Assembly (NCBI GenBank): GCA_028095005.1
Contig: CM051459.1
Location: 111,697,431 to 111,761,430 of the forward strand
Origin: Rhynchospora pubera
Taxonomy: Eukaryota; Streptophyta; Magnoliopsida; Poales; Cyperaceae
Direction of reading: 5' to 3'
DNA length: 64,000 nt
Positions 1 to 12,049 of the stretch are shown here, in pieces. The notes under the pieces were generated by a model. That model searched no databases and had not been told where the DNA came from. It was given only the letters and a program-made list of their open reading frames with translations. Both the position numbers and the translations under genes were made by a program. Each line of letters starts with the position of its first letter. The first letter of the stretch is position 1.

Positions 1-2
1 CC

Positions 3-2671
3 ACTTCCACTGACAGCGGGCCCCACAAGCCTCTCTCCCGCCATGGCCGCAGCGCTCTCGGCCTCTCCGCCACATCTCTCCGAAAGAAGTCTGACGTCGC
101 CGTCCTTGCAAAGGTGCTTTCCTCAGACTCCTCAATTTTTAGTAGCAATTTGTTTTTTTGTTTACTATGTGTTTTTAATTTCTTATGATCAATAGATACC
201 ATGTGGAGGTCTGCGCAGTGTTTTGATGAATTTGCAAGAGATTTTCCTCAACACCAAAGTCTCTTTCCTCTTTGTCTTCGTCATTGTTGCCTTCGTTCTC
301 TACTTCCTCAATTTGAATCAGGTAATACATTCTTAATTTTAATTTTATTATTATTTTAATTTTATTTTTGGTACTATCTTAATTAGTCGACCATCAAGTG
401 CATCATTCCTTTTTCTAGTAAAACATCGTTTGCAACTTTTATATAGTACGAACCTTCCGAGAAGCTTCCTATTAGATAATAAATTAGAAACTGTCCTTTT
501 CCATTTTACGTTTTTATTTTTAGTAACAACTGAGACCATCCATATATGATGAATATGACCACCATTTTGAATTTGAGTTGAATTCTATGAGCTGGTTGCC
601 AAGTGCCAACGCCCAACGTTACTTTGCAATGCATCCTTATCTGTTCAATTTCTCTGCTAATAGGGATGGGTTTTTGCGGCGAGTTTACTGGGGTTGGTAC
701 CCCTTGCGGAACGACTGAGCTTTCTACAGAGTATGTCTCTTTCTCGGCTTGAAAGCCGCCGCTGCCTGCTTTTCATTTTCAGAGACTAATAAACAAGTTG
801 ATTTTGTTTCAATCATGCAATTATTGCACATGCTCTTACAGTCTTACTAACAATAACTGTTTTTGAATTGGTCTTGCTGGCATGACACAACAGGCAGCTT
901 GCTCTGTACACGGGTCCCACAAGTATGATACTTTAATCATCACCTTTAATTAAATCACTTTTTTTATTAGTATAGTCACATGATATTAAATATCAGTTAA
1001 TATGCTGAATTACTACATTGATTACCATCGCATTAATTACCTGAACAGTCGGGGGGCTGTTGAACGCAACTTGCGGCAATGCGACTGAGCTGATCATATC
1101 ATTATTTGCACTGCACAAAGGGGAAATCGAGGTGGTGAAGTGGTCGTTGCTCGGTTCCATTCTGTCGAACCTTCTTCTCGTTCTTGGTTCGTCTCTCTTT
1201 GCTGGGGGCATCAAGAATTTAGGCAAGGCGCAAAATTATGACAAGGAGTCAGATGTCGGCATTGGTCTCCTATTCGTCGGGGGGCTCTGTCATCTGCTTG
1301 CTGTTGTGTACACCTATGCTTACGCAACTGTCGAGACGGATTTCTTTCCTTCCAACAAGCTAGAGATGTCGAGAGTATGTTGTATATTTATGTTAGTTGC
1401 CTATGGGATGCATCTCTTCTTCCAGCTCAAGGCACACAGCCAACTTTTTGACTCAGAAGAGGTAAGCCTCTTTCCTTTCTTCTTCACAGAAAATAAGACA
1501 TATTGTGAAACTAAATGATATTTCTTGTAATCTGATGTAATTTACTAGGTCAATGCACTAGTAGATGACGGTGACGATGCAGTTGGAGAAGAGGAACCAG
1601 TTTTAACTTGGTGGAGTGCTTTCGCATGGTTGGCATTCATGACGGTTTTAGTTGCTGTGCTATCTGAATTCATAGTCAATACAATTCAGGTATATAAATT
1701 ATTAATTCATAGATTTTTTTATACTATCCATCTGTTTGTATGTATTGAATTTACTTGAATTGCTGAGTTTAATATTATATGTTACTATGTTAGGAAGCTT
1801 CAGAATACTGGGGCTTATCAATAAGTTTCACAAGTATCATCCTACTACCAATAGTAGGAAATGCTGCTGAACATGCTGGTGCTGTTATGTTTGCTGTCAA
1901 GAGTAAACTAGTAAGTAAATCATATGTGTTGCTAACAGAATTTACCACTGTAAATCACTCTTACATCAGTCATACTAACTTTCAATATCTATTTTCTGTA
2001 GGATATTACTCTAGGAGTTGCTTTAGGATCAGCAACCCAAATTTCCATGTTTGTGGTGAGCTGAATATATATTAGTAGCTCTATAAATTAAAATGAATGA
2101 AATCTAGAAGATTATTTATAAATATAGTTATTAACATATATTTTTTCTTTTATTTATATGAATCTGGTTGAAATGCTATGTGTAGATTCCTGTAAGTGTG
2201 ATTGTGGCATGGATAATGGGCATTGACATGGATCTAGATTTTAAGATGCTGGAGACTGGTTCACTTCTTATGACTATTTTGGTAACTGCCTTGGTACTTC
2301 AGGTAATTGATGTTCAATTTGAGGCACAGTTGCAATACAGTTCCAATTATTGCCGTTCTCATGATTCCTGTTAATCTTTGGATCTAACTAGTTAATATAA
2401 CCACACAAATCATTCCAGGACGGCACTTCCAATTACATGAAAGGAGCGATTCTTTTGTTCTGTTATGTTGTCATTGCCGTATGCTTCTTGGCTGTGAAGA
2501 TGCCAACAAGTAAAGTTCCTTACTGTGTATTATTATTTACCTAGCAATTCTTTTCTCGTACCAATATTGGGTATATTGTATGCTGAAATTATTTTCCTTG
2601 AAGCCCTAGATATGGTATCTGATGGCAATTTGCGGACATCCGTAGGCACTTTGCGGCCACTCAATGCCTAA
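3..2671 (+). CDS. CAX: CAX-type vacuolar cation/H+ exchanger, 5'-partial
   Basis: Membrane antiporter that moves Ca2+ (or other divalent cations) into the vacuole in exchange for protons. Exons read as 3-113, 196-321, 664-730, 894-922, 1049-1461, 1549-1689, 1794-1910, 2002-2055, 2186-2302, 2419-2509 and 2604-2671 (TAA stop). The first exon is open to the window edge and has the family's SLRKKSD N-terminal motif, so the start codon lies upstream. Both exchanger repeats are present: c-1 with CGNATELI (exon 5) and c-2 with VGNAAEHAGA (exon 7). They are separated by a short acidic stretch (DDGDDAVGEEE), and GVALGSATQ follows c-2. About 440 codons are visible against about 460 in known CAX proteins, so little is missing. 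Odd point: exon 3 ends in phase 1 while exon 4 needs phase 2, a one-base mismatch at 730/894; this is a sequence error, a real frameshift or a misread splice site. The subtype (CAX1/3 or CAX2/5) was not resolved. Confidence 0.88.
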
Positions 2672-3046
2672 GCAGCAGGTGAGACATTCTTTTTTGTAAG
2701 ATATTAGTGAATCTTCCTAACATCTATGTTGGCTTAACTAATCTAAATTAGACCTATATCTGTCTCGTTATTTTTGAGCATTTTTTTAGAATAGTACGGT
2801 AAAATCTGATACAATGTCTGAAAACACACATGCATACAATTTTGTTGCAGGTAACAGGTTTTGGGATTGTTGTCTATTTGTGTCAAATACAGTCCAAAGC
2901 TGTAAGATGGGCCTGCGCATGCGAGATAAAAAGAGAAAAACAGAGAAAAAAAAAATGTCGATATAAATATGAAAGCATTTTTGCATGCAATTTCTCTTGT
3001 TCTTGGTTGTGTAAACCTACCTGCAATAATAAAAGCTCGCTCTTCC
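2672..3046 (+). other. 3' UTR of the CAX gene with an intron and poly(A) signal
   Basis: After the TAA at 2669-2671 a consensus donor (CAG|GTGAGA, GT at 2679-2680) and acceptor (TTGTTGCAG, ending 2850) suggest a spliced 3' UTR. AATAAA at 3028-3033 is a plausible poly(A) signal. The solo LTR inserted about 100 bp further on, just outside the likely transcript. Confidence 0.5.
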
Positions 3047-3575
3047 CTCGACCATGATTATTTGTTCACTGTTGCTTTTGTCTTTTTTTATCTGCTTGTG
3101 CATTTGATCCATTTTATGATGGAACTTATAAGTGTTAGGAACTCAAGTCCACGTGCAATTTTAATTTTTATTAACATTTAATAAGGAATTAATACGCACG
3201 ATTAACGGATCTAGTCATTCAAGTAGTTAACACTTAAAATGAGAAGCGGTAGGAGGTTACCTCTTCCGAAATCGTATTCGGAAGGCTCGAATCCAATCTT
3301 TTGGAGTCGGTGGCGTGCTCATTTCTTCATGACTGCCTCCGGTTACCTCGAGTCCACCTAGAAGATTAACCATAGTCTCAAGACAAGTGCTAGCTTGTCC
3401 GAGACGATAGCTAATTCCCTGTTTTCTTCTTCGCGCGATTAACTTTTTTTTTTTTATTTGAAACCCGTAGGTGATTCATTCAATTAAAGGGGAACCTTAC
3501 AAAAGATATGGTTTGAAGGAAGGGAAAGTAAACCCCACATAAGCTATCCTATTGTTCCTGGCAACTTTAGCTAAA

Positions 3576-6500
3576 TCATCTACTAAAACGATATGATCTC
3601 TGGAAATATGCGCACAAGCAAAACCAGGATTCCTTTTGAAACAATAGATTACATTCATAAGCTCTTGATAAACCCTCCAATAGTTGATCAGGCTGCAGAG
3701 AGTTGTTTATTACCCTGCTCAGTGCAACACAATCAGTGTAAAACACACAGTCTTTGATGCCCCTTGTGCTGGCTGAGAGGAGTGCTAGTTGCATCGCCAT
3801 AATTTCTGCATGTAACGGTGAGGAAACCATTCCATGTTGCAATCCGTATTCCATCATGCTACCATTCTCATCCGTAAAGATATAAGCCCAGCCTCATGTG
3901 TCTGTCATACTAAAGGATCCATCCACTACACATGTGACAGTACCTCCCTGTACCAGTTGCTTTGTGTCATCGCCAATTACACCCTTTGTAAGACCTGCGA
4001 CCGTCTCCAGCCTATCATAGGAGGCAGCCAATGCTATAAATTTTTGGGGTGTAGCTTTCTTACCCTCATAAACCTCTGTGCATCGCAGCTTCCAAAGTGC
4101 CCATATATGATTTGCAGTCAGCCAGCTCCTATTCTCCTCACTATCTCCAAAAACTGCAGTAAGCAAGTTTGAGACATTGTCAGGGAGATCCTTCGTTCGT
4201 AAGCCTACTGACGAAGCCATCCAGAGAGACCTAACCCATGGACATTTAAAGAGTGCATGGCAGACAGTCTCTGCCTGATCCCCACATAAAGCACAAGGCC
4301 TAGGTGTATTAGAAATTCTTCTCCCAAGAACATCACCAACAGGTAAGCTGTTGTGCATTGCCTTCCAAAGAAAAACTCTAATTCGAGGCAATAAACCACC
4401 AGTACGCCAGATAGCTTTCAATATGACAGTGGAAAAAACCAGGGGAGCCGGTGCTGGGGTGAGCAATTGGTAAGCTTTACGGAGTGTGAATTGGCCATTC
4501 TTTGCATACGAAAAGACAATCCTATCTTCTCTTGCCGGGTGCAGCTGGGGCGATTTTACCGATAGTGAGATATAGAGTGCCGTAGCAAAGCCGAGCTCTC
4601 GAATTAATTTCTCATTATCCCAACCCCCAGCACTGTCTAGTAGTTCAGAGACAGTGAGACGTCTCTGACGAGTAGAGGAAGGTTTGATCAAGTTCCAAAG
4701 ACCGTACCATGGTTGCCCAAACACTTGACATTGTGCTCCATTCCCTAACTGCCAAACAGTATGCTGCTGAATTAACTGACGAGCATCCATGATTGCTCTC
4801 CACAAAGACGTACATCTTGTCCGTCTTGTGGACCACCAGAGGCTTTCTTCTTTTAGGCATTTAGCCCTCGTTACCTGCACCCATAAAGCATTGGAGTTTG
4901 AGGCTAACTTCCACAGGCATTTAAGGTTGAAAGCCATGTTCAGTTTGGATAAATCACGAAGGCCCAGGCCTCCACACATCTTGGGTGTGGTTATCTTATG
5001 CCACGCTACCATCGGCATTTTTCTTTGTTCTTTAGAGGACCAAAAAAAGGATCAAATCATTGCTTGAATCTTGTCCAGAACCTCCTTGGGTACACTAGTC
5101 GTGGACATTGCATGCAGGAGCATGGGTTCAACTACTGCTTTGATCAAAGTGATCTTACCAGCTTGGGAAAGAAATGTTGCCTTCCAACCTTGCAATTTGC
5201 ATTCAATTCTATTCACCAGAGGTTGGAAATCGCTGGGTTTTCTTGCTATAACTGGTGATCCTAGGTAGGTTTCATTGGAGGGTGCAATCTTGGCAGTGAA
5301 AGAGGTCAGTACATAGTCTCTCATTGATTGAGGAGTTGCTTTCGAGAACCAGATTTTGGACTTACAATGACCAATTTGTTGCCCTACCCTGCACAGAATT
5401 GATCTAGGATGGCAATCACACGCTGCACCTCTTCAACTGAGGCCTCACCAAAAATAAGTCATCTGCATATAGCAAAGTGCTGAGAAGAGGACCATTCCTG
5501 GATAGTTGCACCCCTTTGAGTAGGTTTTCCTGTGTATTACGCATGAACATTCTAGCTAGAACATCCATACATAGAATGAATAGGTAGGGAGACAATGCAC
5601 ATCCCTGCCTAAGACCGCTAGTGGGCTGGATGAAACCATCCGAGCTTCCATAAAAAACAATTGAGTATCTCGCCGAGGTGACACAAGCCATAACCCAAGA
5701 GACAAATAGTTTGGAAACAAGGGAAGGAATTAGGGATTGCATTCTTTTAGCCAACAGTTTGGAAACCATTTTATAAATGACATTACAAACGCTGATTGGA
5801 CGATAATCTGCTACCTCAATAGGATTATCCTTCTTTGGAATTAGGATGAGGTTTGAACGAGGCAGGCCAGGTGGGAAGCGGCCTGTACTGAAAAATTGAT
5901 GGATTTGGTGTAGGACAGCCAGTCCAAAATTCGTCCAATAAGTTTGCAAAGCCCTTGCATTGATCCCGTCGGGTCCAGCAGCCCTGTCTGGGTGGAGTGA
6001 GAAAAGAGTAAGTGTAATCTCTTGGTCTGTAGGCAGGTCTGACAATCTGGGTATACAGCTGGACTGCACTTGAGGTATGCAGCTATTGTAAGAAGGACAT
6101 AGAGTCCAATTATGACCCATGTCAAAAGGACAAAAAACAGATTTGAAGTGCCTCACAAAAGCAGCCTGTATATCCCTATCTTCTGACACAAATAGGCCTA
6201 ATTCATTTTTAATAGAAAGAATTTTATTTCTTTTCTTCCTGCTAGTGGCTGAGATGTGAAAAAATTTTGTATTGTTGTCACCACACTGGGCCCATCTAAT
6301 TCGAGACCTCTGTGCCCAATATGCTTCTACCGCCTGTAGACAATCATTGAACTGACTCTGCACCTCCTTTCTTTGCCTAATATCATTGTCAGAAGAGGAG
6401 TTTTGTACCTTCAGCATGTCATCCTCTAGTTGCTTAAGTTGCAGGTTTGGTGATGGCCTACCCCGAAGCCAAGCACGAGCTTTCAATTTTAAAGCTGAGA

Positions 6501-7288
6501 GAACCTGAAACCAATCTGTTCCTCCAACAGTTGATGCTTGCTGACAAACCTCCGCGAAATCTGGATTTAATGCCCACCAATTTTCAAATTTGAAAGAACA
6601 ACATGTTCGCTTGTAAGCTGGGTTAGTGCAAAGCAATAAGGGGGTATGGTCGCTATTAAAACGAGGCATGTGGTACACTTTGATATGTGAAAACCGTGCG
6701 ACCCAAGTTGGTGGTGCCATGGCACGATCCAACCTCTGATGTATGATGACATGTGGCTGTTGGTTATTACTCCAGGTGTAGGCAGGTCCATCATGACCAA
6801 GATCTATTAGTCCAGCTCTGGTCACCATGGTTTTGAAACCACGGTTCTTAGTTTTTTGCTTACTGGAGCCCCCAATTTTTTCACTCTGATCTAGTATGCA
6901 GTTAAAATCCCCCACCACACAAAGAGGGGTGTTATGGTTACTTGCATAATGGATGATACGATCCCAGATATATCCTAACACCCGCCCTGTCGGGTCCCCA
7001 TAGATTCCTCCAAGGATCCATGGATCATCATCAGCATGAGTTTTAATTGAGGCAAAGATGAAGACTGTCATCCCATAACAACCATAGTCCGCCCGAGAGG
7101 CCAGCGACATGGATGATTTCGCAATTCTTTAGAGGCAGTCTATTTATTCGAGACCTGGCTTGCTGTAGAGAGCATTTGGTTTCACACACAAAACATAATG
7201 AAGCTTTAGCACTGTGGAGGTAGCGAGCAAGAGTTGACATAGTCGAGCGGCCTCCACTCCCTGGACAATTCCATGAGATGTAATTCAT
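3576..7288 (-). pseudogene. LINE ORF2 (endonuclease, reverse transcriptase, RNase H), broken
   Basis: The start ATG at 7288 opens an APE-type endonuclease. Its frame is lost near 7043-7110 and continues in another frame to 5416, with endonuclease residues (VVGDFNCIL, RFNSDHTPLL) and the RT core ending at LLYADDLFLV. The frame shifts again between 5416 and about 5345. Thigh to finger and zf-RVT regions follow in a third frame (5324-3894), with cysteine/histidine spacing CALCGDQAETVCHALFKC. RNase H follows (CVVDGSFSMTDT, then AEIMAMQLAL) to 3576. In-frame stops fall at 5052 and 3894. In an intact family member the product nicks target DNA and reverse-transcribes LINE RNA; this copy cannot be translated whole. 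Confidence 0.85.
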
Positions 7289-9216
7289 AGGGAAACCTGG
7301 GGTGTATGGCCTGTCGCCCTGGGCCGCTTTGTTTTGGGGGTTGGGTTGTCACTGGTTCGGTCATAGGGAGCCGACTGATTATGGATTGTAGCTTGTTGCT
7401 GATTAGCTAGGTAATTTTGAGGTGGGGGGAGGTTATTTTGAGTTTGCATGAGCTGAGAAGAGGTATGTAGGTCGAATTGAGAGGCAAGTGCAGGTGGGAG
7501 GTTAAGTTGTAGAGCTGATGTTGGGTCAGTGGTGTAGTTCTGGGCCGAGGTGGTGTTTTGGCGGGTAGAATAGCTGCTACCATAGCCGACATCTGGTCTA
7601 GGGTGTGGGTGACCAGACTGAGGCAGTGTGGTTTGGGTATTGGCACGGCTCCCTGCGGGTACATGTAGGCTCGTTGGCACTAAGGCTGAGTTTGTAAGCC
7701 AAAGACTTGTTTTAACCGGGTCTGGATTAGCTAACTCAGGTCTGTCACGATAATTTGGGTCAAGTGCCATCCTATTATATCTAGCCCAATGAACGCAACC
7801 CTGGTATTCATGGTCAAGGAACCCACAGAAGGTACAAAAATTAGTGACCCTCTCATACACAAAGTAAACTGTGATGGTGCCAAGCATCTGATTATCGATA
7901 CTGACCTTATCTTTAAGGGGGGTTGATATTGGCACGCTAACCTTGACTTTGTAAGTGGAGCGACCCGCAGACATAAATATGACTGGTCGAGAGACTGGAG
8001 TTCCAGCATGGCGTGCTAAAAACAAAGCGCCCTGCGGCGTAACCTGCTCCGTATTAACTCGATGAAGCTGCACCCAAAGATCTATGGAATCTATGGTTTC
8101 CGGCCTGAGGTCAGCTGGCCCCGAGATTTCCTTCATTGCCACTAGGTCATTACGAAAGACCCAGGAACCCCCCTCTCTAACATTGCTCATACGATCCACA
8201 GAATCAAATTCAGCAACAAATAGGTTATCTCCAGCTCGGCCAATTTTAGTTTCGGGTCCCGTTTTCCAAGCTTTGAACATTTGTTGTGTAAGAGGTAGAG
8301 TGTCTGCATTGCGAGGGGATAGGATTCTAAGCAGAAGACAACATGGCCAGTTTCTGGTTGAAACAGCTTCTGCGGGGAGGGAAACAGTTTCTTGACTCAA
8401 GTCAGACGGAAGAGGAATTGCAGAGAAGCGTGCGAGAAACTCCTCATCGGTTAGGTTACCAGCGTCCATAGTTGGTAAGGGACCAAGCAGAGAGTTTTTA
8501 GAACCCATAACAGGTTTGAATTTTTGTAGAGGGATGAGTGAATGTGATTTTATTTTAGGATGGAGGAAACAGGGAGAAGTGGGGGGTGGCTGTTTTTGTA
8601 ACGGCTCAGTTTGCTTGGGAGTATTGGGGTCAATTAATGTAGATAGGTTTGTGTAGGTGGAGAGCTGGGAAAAATTGAGATTGCAGTGAGTTGATTGGCA
8701 ATCGACACAAGGTAATGGGAGTAATACCTGTCCAATCTTTAGCCTTGCAGCGAGTGGGACCCGTATTTGTCCTATTTTGATGAATGAGGGTGGGGATTTG
8801 ACTGCAGGCGCCATGTGGACTTGACAGCTGTCTAGTCTCTTTGCTGCAACGCAGGGGACATCATTAATGTATCTTACTCCAGGGGGCATGGAAAAATAAC
8901 ACTTTCCAAAACTGAATTTGGAGGAGGAGCAGAAATTTCCAATATAGTTTATCGTTGTTACAAGAGCTGTACTATGGCGCACAGCCTCCCATGGTGTGTG
9001 GGGAATGGTGTTAGAGCTTGCATACACCTGGTGCACGGGGGTGGTAGAGCAAGGAGCATAATTTGGCGACTCCGGGCAGCATACTGACAATTCTAGCAGA
9101 AACTTGGGTGGACATGGTGTGCTAAGAGCAAAAAAGGTAGATAAGTAGGTTTTAATATCAGTTTCAGGAAGTAAGTGGGGTAGTAAATAATAGAGGGCAA
9201 AGGAAATTAAATGCAA
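7285..9216 (-). CDS. LINE ORF1, gag-like RNA-binding protein with CCHC knuckle
   Basis: 643 codons, uninterrupted. The central region resembles the DUF4283-type gag of plant L1 elements (RVGNL-like basic and hydrophobic pattern around residues 290-420). A single CX2CX4HX4C knuckle, CTFCGFLDHEYQGC, follows at roughly residue 460. The C-terminal 150 residues are low-complexity, rich in P, Q, T and N. In this family the product coats LINE RNA in the ribonucleoprotein. The stop codon overlaps the ORF2 start codon in an ATGA (7288-7285), suggesting coupled termination and reinitiation. The true N-terminus is uncertain, because the first ~230 residues resemble no gag that I recognise and translation may begin at a later Met. 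Confidence 0.75.
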   Translation of the reverse strand: MHLISFALYYLLPHLLPETDIKTYLSTFFALSTPCPPKFLLELSVCCPESPNYAPCSTTPVHQVYASSNTIPHTPWEAVRHSTALVTTINYIGNFCSSSKFSFGKCYFSMPPGVRYINDVPCVAAKRLDSCQVHMAPAVKSPPSFIKIGQIRVPLAARLKIGQVLLPLPCVDCQSTHCNLNFSQLSTYTNLSTLIDPNTPKQTEPLQKQPPPTSPCFLHPKIKSHSLIPLQKFKPVMGSKNSLLGPLPTMDAGNLTDEEFLARFSAIPLPSDLSQETVSLPAEAVSTRNWPCCLLLRILSPRNADTLPLTQQMFKAWKTGPETKIGRAGDNLFVAEFDSVDRMSNVREGGSWVFRNDLVAMKEISGPADLRPETIDSIDLWVQLHRVNTEQVTPQGALFLARHAGTPVSRPVIFMSAGRSTYKVKVSVPISTPLKDKVSIDNQMLGTITVYFVYERVTNFCTFCGFLDHEYQGCVHWARYNRMALDPNYRDRPELANPDPVKTSLWLTNSALVPTSLHVPAGSRANTQTTLPQSGHPHPRPDVGYGSSYSTRQNTTSAQNYTTDPTSALQLNLPPALASQFDLHTSSQLMQTQNNLPPPQNYLANQQQATIHNQSAPYDRTSDNPTPKTKRPRATGHTPQVSL

Positions 9217-9621
9217 TAGACGATAGCTGCTGGCAGAGGGTTATGGGCTGCAAAGAAAGTTTGTGGTGTGGAGGCTTAAAAGTAGAGGTTCATTCTTTAA
9301 TGAGGTAGCAAGAGAAAAGGGGGTAGTTGAGAAGAGTGAGAGAGTTAGAACAGAAAAATAGAGGCTATTGAAGTCGCTAGGTACCTCAGGTATGGTGAGG
9401 GATATAGGGATTACGGTCTAGAAAGGCCACGTTGGTTGGTGGCCGGAGCCTACTTCTAATCTCCCCAGCTGCTTCATCTCACTGCAGCTGATAACAATTC
9501 AGGGTATCTAATAAAATGTTCCAGCATTTCTTTTTCAAAAGCACCTCTCTTTCGAGCATTATTTCATTCCACTTTAAAAAGATTAAAACTATTGTAAATC
9601 GTTATACACGCGCGATTAACT

Positions 9622-10200
9622 GATTAATAGAAAGAAGTGCTCAACACATGAGCTATTGAGAGAGGTGGGAATTAATCCATGGAGAAAACTATTTTTTCTC
9701 CTTTGATTTAGGGCCGGCCATTTTCGAATGAGAGAGGAGAAAAATAAGACATTAAAAATGCGGCACGTTTCTTTTCCATTTTACTTCTTTTTATAGCCAA
9801 CCATTAATCATTTTGGATTAATTACCAAATGCCACTATGTGGCCGGCCTTGACATAGGCCAAGTTGGACAACAACATATTTTGTTAGTCATTCATTAATT
9901 CAATAATCAATGGAACTCTTATTTGCTCTCAAGATGGGCTTTCAAATTAACAATTAAATAAAGGCCAGTTGGCTCAATTTAATTCCAATAATTAAATTGT
10001 GTTGAACAAGATTAATTATCAACCATTTAACAATTATTTTGGGATTAGCGTGTGCATTAATTTATTTCTATATGATCCTCTTGAGTTAATTAATTATAAC
10101 GGTTCGTAACGGTATACAATTAATTAATCAACTTATCATATTTTCGCAGTACTCGCTACTGCGAATAAATAAATAATACACGTTTGGTTAAAGTCCTATT
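9622..10200. repeat. Middle segment of the solo LTR
   Basis: AT-rich sequence between the LINE and the younger copia element. It resumes the solo LTR directly after the LINE TSD. It shares with the 10201-11934 LTR the phrase GTGCTCAACACATGAGCT and the downstream run of paired AT motifs before ATAAATAAATAAT. It ends in CTATT, the site duplicated by the copia insertion. No gene is seen. Confidence 0.7.
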
Positions 10201-11934
10201 TGTTAGGAAGTGTGCTAATTTTCATTTTTATGCTAATTACCAACTAATTAAGCCAAGAAAACAACACACAAAAACGGATCTAGTATAAAAGCCGATTTGA
10301 CACAAGAGAAATGATGGATTTTTACCTCTCTTGGTATCACAACCAAGAGGCTCGAATCCTTGACTTTGGAATCGATCGAGAGCTCTCCAAACACCTCCTA
10401 TTAGCGGCGCCTCGAGTCCACTATGGTATTAATCAAGTTCTTCTCAATTCGTGCTAGCGAAGAGAAGAACGAGTCTAATCCCAAGCGTTCCCTTTCTTCA
10501 ACCAAAGAACCAAACTAATTTGTGGGAGAGAGGGATGCTCAACACATGAGCTTGAGGGGAGAGGAGATAAGGGGGGGCGGCGCACCCAAAAGGGGGGGCA
10601 AGGTGGCGGCTAGAGAGAGGGAAGAGAGAAGAGAGCAAAAGGAGCCACCATAAGGTACCTTTTATAGCCTCTTAACCCTATCTAGGAGTTCACACAATTT
10701 ACAAGTGTGCCACTCCCACCTACCTCCTTGTGGGCGGCCTACTAGTGGGCTCCTTTGGCCCACTAGTCCATCTCCAATTGGTCCTTTAATTCTATTAATT
10801 AAAGGCCCACTCAAAGCTATTCAATTTGGACATTTAATTTACCAATAAATTAAATCCCAAATAACTTAATTAAATTAAGTGTGTTGTTTATAAATTATTA
10901 TTAACTTAATAATAATTATTTAGAGATTAGACAATGCATTAATTTATTTTTATATGATCCATTTGACTTAATTAATTAATTAATCAACTTATCATATTTT
11001 GCAATACTCATTATTGCAAATAAATAAATAATGCACGTATGATTAAATACCAATTTTGTGTGATCCTTTGAGGATTTATGCTATGTTGGACATGGAATTA
11101 AATCGCTATTTAATTCCAATAATCATAAGCGGTATCTAGCAACACGTTATGATTCCCAATTCGCATAAATAGTGTACAGCTACAAAATTTCAATCCTGCA
11201 TAAGAGAACAATTATGTTTCTCTATTTTGATTCTTATGTCACACGATATCATCGTATAATCCAAGATATGAACGTGTCATTCTTGCAGATTATACGTTTC
11301 TTGATCTAGAGATAATTGTATCAGTTGCTAGCAAACAATCTATCTCCATCAAGGGGCCCAAACAGATATCGTCACTCAGTAAGTGAATTAATGAGGGCCA
11401 TATGATTTTCTTGATAATTAGCTTTTCCCCGCACAATTCAAGAATACTTAAATCAAGTCCGTATAGCAGTCTTTATCAGGAATCAGCGGTAGACATGATT
11501 TATAGCATCTATCCTTATGTGGAAAAGATAATCATCTCAAACTTAGAACCAAAATCATAACGAAATAAATAATGACACGTAACACAATCCATATATTTAT
11601 TTCGTGGGGTCCAGTCCTGTACTATGTTCTATAACATATACATATGCAATTAAGTTGGTTACTCTTAACCTATGATTTATAGAACTTAATCATCACTTAA
11701 CTTGCATACTAATCTTATTGATAATTAATGTCCTCTGTTAATTATCAAGATTATGGACTTTTAGATTTATCGTTGTCATTTACTACTAAATGAATAACAG
11801 TGATCTATAATTCAGATCCTCAACCTGAATGAACTGTCAACGATTAAATCAAAGAACAAATGATCTGAAATCACCAATAACATAAACCATAGAAGTAGCC
11901 TAATAAGATTGGCTTCTAGGACATATCTCTAACA
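10201..11934 (-). repeat. 3' LTR of copia copy E1
   Basis: Near-identical partner of 18299-20032. It contains the counterpart of the TATA region, here reading TATAAAAGG on the minus strand near 10660. Examples of differences from the 5' LTR are GTGTGCTAAT against GTGTGTTAAT at the outer end and AGCGGCGCC against TGTGGCTCC near 10404. Confidence 0.93.
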
Positions 11935-11945
11935 ATCTTCCACTT
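11935..11945 (-). promoter_or_regulatory. Polypurine tract of copia copy E1
   Basis: On the minus strand AAGTGGAAGAT directly abuts the TGTTAG of the 3' LTR. This is the usual place and composition of the plus-strand primer in copia elements. Confidence 0.8.
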
Positions 11946-12049
11946 GGCCTAGAGTCAATCAATGGTGACTTCTAGCAAGTGCATAGTACTCAATGTAATA
12001 TCCAAAATATACATGTCTCATACTAAAGCCTAGTAATAAAAGATACAAC

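Larger units (their letters stand above)
3445..9608 (-). mobile_element. L1-type LINE with two ORFs, full-length or nearly so, defective
   Basis: A non-LTR retrotransposon on the minus strand. Its poly(A) tail shows as a T run at 3445-3456. A perfect 13-bp TSD CGCGCGATTAACT flanks it (3432-3444 and 9609-9621), which fixes both ends. In element order: about 390 bp of 5' UTR (9608-9217), ORF1 (9216-7285), ORF2 with endonuclease, reverse transcriptase, zinc-binding region and RNase H (7288 to about 3576), then a short 3' UTR. An RNase H domain after the RT region is typical of plant L1 lineages. ORF2 carries at least two frame breaks and two in-frame stops, so this copy is dead. It sits inside the 5' third of the solo LTR. 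Confidence 0.93.
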
